Below, one piece after another: positions 60,133 to 64,000 of a DNA stretch of 64,000 nt. Every line of letters starts with the position of its first letter. The stretch's first letter is position 1. The DNA comes from Tillus elongatus. Taxonomy: Eukaryota; Arthropoda; Insecta; Coleoptera; Cleridae. The position numbers and the translations under genes are program-made. The DNA is taken from contig OZ023267.1 in NCBI GenBank assembly GCA_964006375.1, positions 17,996,971 through 18,060,970 on the forward strand, in the 5' to 3' direction. The notes beneath the pieces were generated by a model. That model had not been told where the DNA came from, made no database searches, and was given only the letters and a program-made list of their open reading frames with translations.

Positions 60133-61440
60133 ATGCCTGATATTGAAAGAGCATCAACGTTAGGAATTAAAAGTTCCCAGGCCGCTGTCCTTGACTTTTC
60201 TGAATTGCATCCAGATAAATGGTATGATTCAATGTTGCATAGGGCCAGGAAAACCCCAGAAAATTTTCCCTCTTTTAATGTGGAAAATAATATTCTTTAC
60301 AAACACATCTTACGGAGAAACTCTTATACCAATTCATCCCCGGCGTGGAAAATTAATAGGGCAGCTATCCTGAAAATGTACCACGATGACCCTACATCTG
60401 GTCATTTTGGTATTTTCAAAACCCTCTCAGAGTTTCGCACCATTATTATTGGCGTAGGATGAGACAATCTGTCCAATTTTATGTTTGGGCCTGCAAGACC
60501 CATTTGGAATGCAAACCTGATAATTTACCTGAAGTTGGTTTAATAGGAAAATTCCTAAACGTAAATTTTCCATTCCAGATCCTATCGGCTGATCTCTTAT
60601 GACCGTATCCTCGTTCTAAAAAGTGAAATCATTTCTTATCGGTAGTTTGTGACTGGTTCACAAAATTCGTTTTGGTCCACCCGATACCTAAAGCCACTGC
60701 CACCTCTATAGTTAAGTTTATTGAGAATAGTCCTTTTCTAATTTTTGGAGTACCGCAGATCTGTGTCATACATAACGGTCCGCAATTCGTAAGCAAAGAG
60801 TTCAGGGCCCTCATGAGTACGTACAAGGTACAGAAAGTAATGTATAACGCTAGGCACCACTCTAGAACTAATTTTTGTGAGAGTGGGAATCACACAATAA
60901 GTGTTGCCATTCGGCCATACATTAATCAAAATCATTACACTTGGGATGATTCTATTTTTAAAATCGCGCAGGCTATCGACTCGCTAGGCGTGAGGCCACT
61001 GGCTATTCCCCTAGCTACCTCACCTTCGGCAGAAATGTTCCTGTTGACGGCTCATATTATGGGAGAATTTAGAAGAATGCCCAGAATCGTGTGCAGATTT
61101 CTAAGAGACTTATGGACCCTGATTTTGTGGAAGATCTGCCTCAAATTTATACTAAAGTGCAGAAGCGAATACGTCGTTCTTATAAGAACAATGTTTGTCA
61201 GTTAAATTTGCGAAAGAGACATGTCAGGTTTCAAATTGGTGACCCAATGCTAAAGCGCAACTATGTTCTATCCAAGGCTACATATGATTTTTGCGCAAAA
61301 TTAGCGCACAAGTAAATCCCTTGTATCATTCATAAGATTAAATCACTATTAGTTCATATTTTAAAGGATCTTGATGGCAACATGTTGAGCGATTTCCACG
61401 TTAAGAATATAAAACCTAACCTTGCGTTTCGTTCTTCCTT
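60133..61440 (+). pseudogene. gypsy-type integrase relic
   Basis: The frame from 60133 holds the zinc-binding domain end (ILKMYHDDPTSGHFGIFKTLSEFR at about 60385). A decayed stretch with many stops follows (60463-60660). The catalytic core then reads VHPIPKATATSIVKF, GVPQICVIHNGPQFVSKEF (family has D where this reads H) and FCESGNHTIS (catalytic Glu kept). The C-terminal domain is in another frame (61091-61310: VRFQIGDPMLKRNYVLS), ending SDFHVKNIKP at about 61410. No LTRs seen. A lineage different from the LTR element at 12092. Confidence 0.8.
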
Positions 61441-61559
61441 TTAGCCATTTAAACTAGCTATGTAATTGTGTTTTTATCGACATGTGGTACGTCGCTTAAC
61501 TGCATCCAAACTATTTTAAAATAGTGTTTCGTATGATATACTCATTAGCAAGTTGGAGT

Positions 61560-62670
61560 TTTATGGATTTGGTGCTCGCAGATGCAGACTTTGGCATCGT
61601 ATCTATCCAATCGTACTCAGTATGTTAATCTTGATGACATCAGTTCACAAACTTCTGGTCTGAGCTTTGGTGTGCCTAAAGGTTCGATCGTGGAAGCTAT
61701 ACTTTTTTGGTCTTCCCACTGCCTCTAAATCATCAAAATTCATCCCGTTTGCGGATGAAACAACATCGCATTATGATTTTAATATTCTAGAGTCAAGTAT
61801 TGAAAAAACTTTGATGATAACGAACGACTGAACAGCTTATATACTCTTTAAGAAACTTACGTACATGCAGTACTTTGGCGTGAAACCCGTCAAATTTTTG
61901 GGCGTTCTTGTGGATCGTCAATTGATATGGGATGACCACTGCATATACGTTTCGCAGAGGTCGCCTATCTCTTTCTTTTGCGGAGTCTTGCTGATGAGCT
62001 TTCGAGGCCTACTTTTTTTAGTTGCTTATTATACATATGTGCATAGTATTATCTCTTATGCCACATTCACCTGGGGCCATTCTTCACATTTTAACCTGGT
62101 TTTTGGGGTTTAAAGAAGAGATATTAGGATTATGACTGGTTTGCGATACAGGGAAGATTGTCGTGAAGCCTTTAGGGGACTAAATATTTTAACTTTGCCA
62201 TGTCTGTAATTACTTATGTAGTTACAGGCCGAATAGTTCAGTTTGCGAGGTGAGTAACGTCTAGAATCTGACTAGGAGGTCGCGGCTTCGAGTTCCGTGT
62301 CCAGACAGTCGATTTTTCCACTCAAATGTGGAAAGGCCGGCTTCTGGTGAGTTATGGGTGGTGTCCTTGGTCTATATGTGTATGTAAGCTCCCCCCGCAC
62401 AAGTCTAAGGCTTCTGGGTGAGGAGTTTGTCTACTGTGGTATTATTATCATTATTACTTCAATGTGCCCTTTACGTAAAAGCAATCGAGTCAAGTTATAG
62501 TACACCACGGGAAGTACATGGCTACCCTACCAGAAACAACACCATATTAAATATATATTATTCGGGCATAAAGGGGATACGATGTGGTGTTGACTGTTTT
62601 GGTGTTAAATTTTTTAATAAGCTACCAAACCAAATGAGACAACTCGAAGCAAGTCGCTATTGGTAGATCA
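61560..62670 (+). pseudogene. Jockey-type LINE RT and C-terminal fragment, split by a SINE
   Basis: Pieces: GLSFGVPKGSI (motif B, 61665); a heavily broken motif C region near 61740; KFLGVLVDRQLIWDDHC (61890); LLVAYYTYVHSIISYATFTWG (62020); RIMTGLRYREDCREAF (62130) up to 62215. It resumes at 62453 with YVKAIESSYSTPREVHGYPTRNN and VKFFNKLPNQMRQLEASRYW, stop 62666. Removing the SINE rejoins the family's normal order. Confidence 0.8.
62216..62452 (+). mobile_element. tRNA-headed SINE, family C, inside a LINE
   Basis: Flanked by ATTACTT (62209-62215 and 62453-62459). A box-like GAATAGTTCAGTTTGCGAGG and B box GGCTTCGAGTTCC; tail ATTATTATCATT. A different family from A and B. Confidence 0.8.
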
Positions 62671-62869
62671 TTCTTTCTATTCGTTTCATGAATATTTTTA
62701 ATATAATTTTTAAACCTTGCGCGTCATGTGTTGTAGATTTTATTTTATTACCGTCAGTAATATTGGTTTTTGTGTTTTCGCCGTTAGATTATTTTGTTTT
62801 GATTTTATGACTTTTGTTAGGTATATACGACAGCTTTGATTTATTACATTGACTTGTGAAAATATATTA
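62671..62869. other. AT-rich spacer
   Basis: No feature recognised. Confidence 0.3.
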
Positions 62870-63560
62870 CATGTACCAGCATCAATAAATATTATTTTTA
62901 TTATTCTTTTATTTTTTTTTACCTTCGTGGCGCACTCGATCCCTCACGGAACAAGAGATTTGCATCACGTTCATCTTTTCCCACCCGGAGAATACGGCGG
63001 TAAACAAAACATTTTATTTTCGTATGGTTACAGCGATATGACTTTGCTAACGATGTAGGATGACCCCGGGATTGCTGCTTACTACATTGTTTTTAAATGA
63101 GCGCTAGTAAGTGAGAGAACGGTGTAAGTTTCTGCCAGTCTCGTGTTACAAGCCCATTTGTTGATACAACCACTGGGATGACCAGAGCATACCTCAGCTT
63201 GTACATTTCGACTGCAACTGGTTGGTAGTTTTATCGCTTCTCCCCTATCTTCGAAACGAGATTGTCATCGAGCGACACTGCAATGCCCACAATGAAAGCC
63301 TTCCGGCTTCCTTGGTCAATAAGCAAGATGTCAAGCCTGTGGTTTTCAACAGCTCTGTCGGTGACGACCGTGAAGTCCCACAACAGCCTGACCTGACTCT
63401 TTTGAACTACACCTTCAGGCTTGCATTTATAGTAGGGGGCTTCTGATTCGATATGGCCGTAATGTTTTGGCAAGGCCTGATGGACGACCTTGGCCACGTT
63501 GTCATGGCGTTTCTTGTAATCTGACTGGGCCAGAGAATCACACGCTCGTCACATGCTGAC
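62870..63560 (-). pseudogene. LINE C-terminus with restriction-like endonuclease motif, copy 2
   Basis: Read on - from about 63560: SDYKKRHDNVAKVVHQALPKHYG, KPEGVVQKSQVRLLWDFTVVTD, and the nuclease motif region RLDILLIDQGSRKAFIVGIAV. The family P-D is read L-D and the distal Asp is read G. Then, after a stop, a tail with VAVEMYKLRYALVIPVVVS. Non-coding 3' sequence ends in an A-rich run (on -) near 62880-62930. R2-like LINEs cut DNA with such a domain; both acidic positions are lost here. Confidence 0.68.
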
Positions 63561-64000
63561 TGGTTTCTGAGTTGACGATATGACTATTGGAATCACTCGG
63601 ACACCATCTGCCCTTCACGGTCTCTTTACTTGTACCTCGAGGTCACTGTACTCAATTATCTTTTAGTTGTACTTTAGCTCTAGATTATTAGTATTTGGAA
63701 TGGCCACATCAATCAGTGTCACTTGGTTGCAGAACTTATCCACTATTATTATATCTGGCCTGTTGTGGGTAACACGTTGATCTGTGAGCACGGTCCGATC
63801 CCAGTAAAACCTGTATCCTGAGTTATCTAGAACAAGCTTAGGAGTGTATCTGTAGTACGGCACCTTACTAAGATTTAGAAGCCCAGTTTCAGAGCCAGTT
63901 CTTGATGAAGTATTTTAGCAACTGCGTCGTGTCCCTCTTAATACTATGTTACAGCAAACGCTTGACATCCTCCGGTGACGTGCTGGATAGTCTCTGATGA
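63561..64000 (-). pseudogene. LINE C-terminus with restriction-like endonuclease motif, copy 1
   Basis: The window edge cuts it. Read on - from 64000: SETIQHVTGGCQAL (part of a Cys/His knuckle), EGHDAVAKILHQELALKLG, PYYRYTPKLVLDNSGYRFYWDRTVLTD in a second frame, then NRPDIIIVDKFCNQVTLIDVAI. Here P-D is followed 14 residues later by D, as in restriction-like nucleases of R2-type LINEs. After a stop comes VKRP..RADGVRVIPIVIS. Directly followed by copy 2 in the same orientation. Confidence 0.7.

Noticed and set aside
62849..63058. Plus-strand frame ending YGYSDMTLLTM
   Set aside because: It lies over the 3' non-coding tail of the minus-strand LINE copy 2, which explains the sequence better.

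Overview
This is AT-rich, eukaryotic nuclear DNA, most likely from an arthropod and probably an insect. The basis is the mix of Penelope-like elements, R1/Jockey/R2-type LINEs, a 412/gypsy-type LTR element, piggyBac, mariner relatives with a D-41-D catalytic spacing, and tRNA-headed SINEs. There is no bacterial gene organisation. The species cannot be named from the sequence. Almost every long open frame is either a decayed transposable element or an artefact of a simple repeat. Two short frames look like possible host 3'-terminal exons: 41381-41613 on + and 58860-58988 on -.

The dominant component is one interspersed family, called here the GACGCA family. One terminus carries a small hairpin (GACGCA-gcaag-TGCGTT). 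The other is an AT-rich palindrome (TTAGTGAATTTT..AAAATTCACTAA). In between, at a fixed position, is a slot holding (TA)n, or in one copy an (AAATAT)n array. Short (~0.5-0.65 kb) and long (~1.2-1.3 kb) forms exist; the long form ends in a 255-313 bp module whose two ends are inverted copies of the hairpin terminus. I count about ten complete or near-complete copies plus many halves. The layout resembles non-autonomous Helentron/DINE-1-like elements (subterminal inverted repeats, microsatellite, 3' hairpin), but that assignment is inference.

Layout: 1-8.1 kb, (ATA)n, GACGCA copies, a foldback-type element with ~420 bp inverted repeats (1963-4268), a SINE. 8.6-12 kb, two LINE fragments and Penelope element PLE-1, all on -. 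12.1-15.4 kb, an LTR retrotransposon with matching 439-bp LTRs, AATAT target duplication and a tRNA-Leu-type primer site, lacking reverse transcriptase and the integrase core. 16.4-21.6 kb, GACGCA and SINE copies, a nearly intact LINE ORF inserted in a tRNA-like repeat, a mariner relic. 21.7-24.3 kb, two PLE-2 copies head to head with a hammerhead-like motif. 25-31 kb, GACGCA copies, another PLE tail with a hammerhead-like motif, a GC-richer R1-type LINE with RNase H. 32.0-34.2 kb, a mariner-like element with ~320 bp inverted repeats. 34.2-40.6 kb, LINE endonuclease fragments, PLE-3, GACGCA pieces. 41.7-44.3 kb, a three-level nest. 45-53.6 kb, a foldback repeat, an 820-bp pentanucleotide array, a LINE fragment, a piggyBac relic, the hexanucleotide-bearing GACGCA copy, a mariner relic. 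53.6-64 kb, a long GACGCA copy, a LINE flanked by ~120 bp direct repeats, a SINE with 13-bp target duplication, a gypsy-type integrase relic, a LINE split by a SINE, and two successive LINE C-termini with a restriction-like nuclease motif.

The genes do not form a pathway. The window is a record of nested insertions; TA-targeting transposons repeatedly landed inside the (TA)n slots that the GACGCA family supplies.
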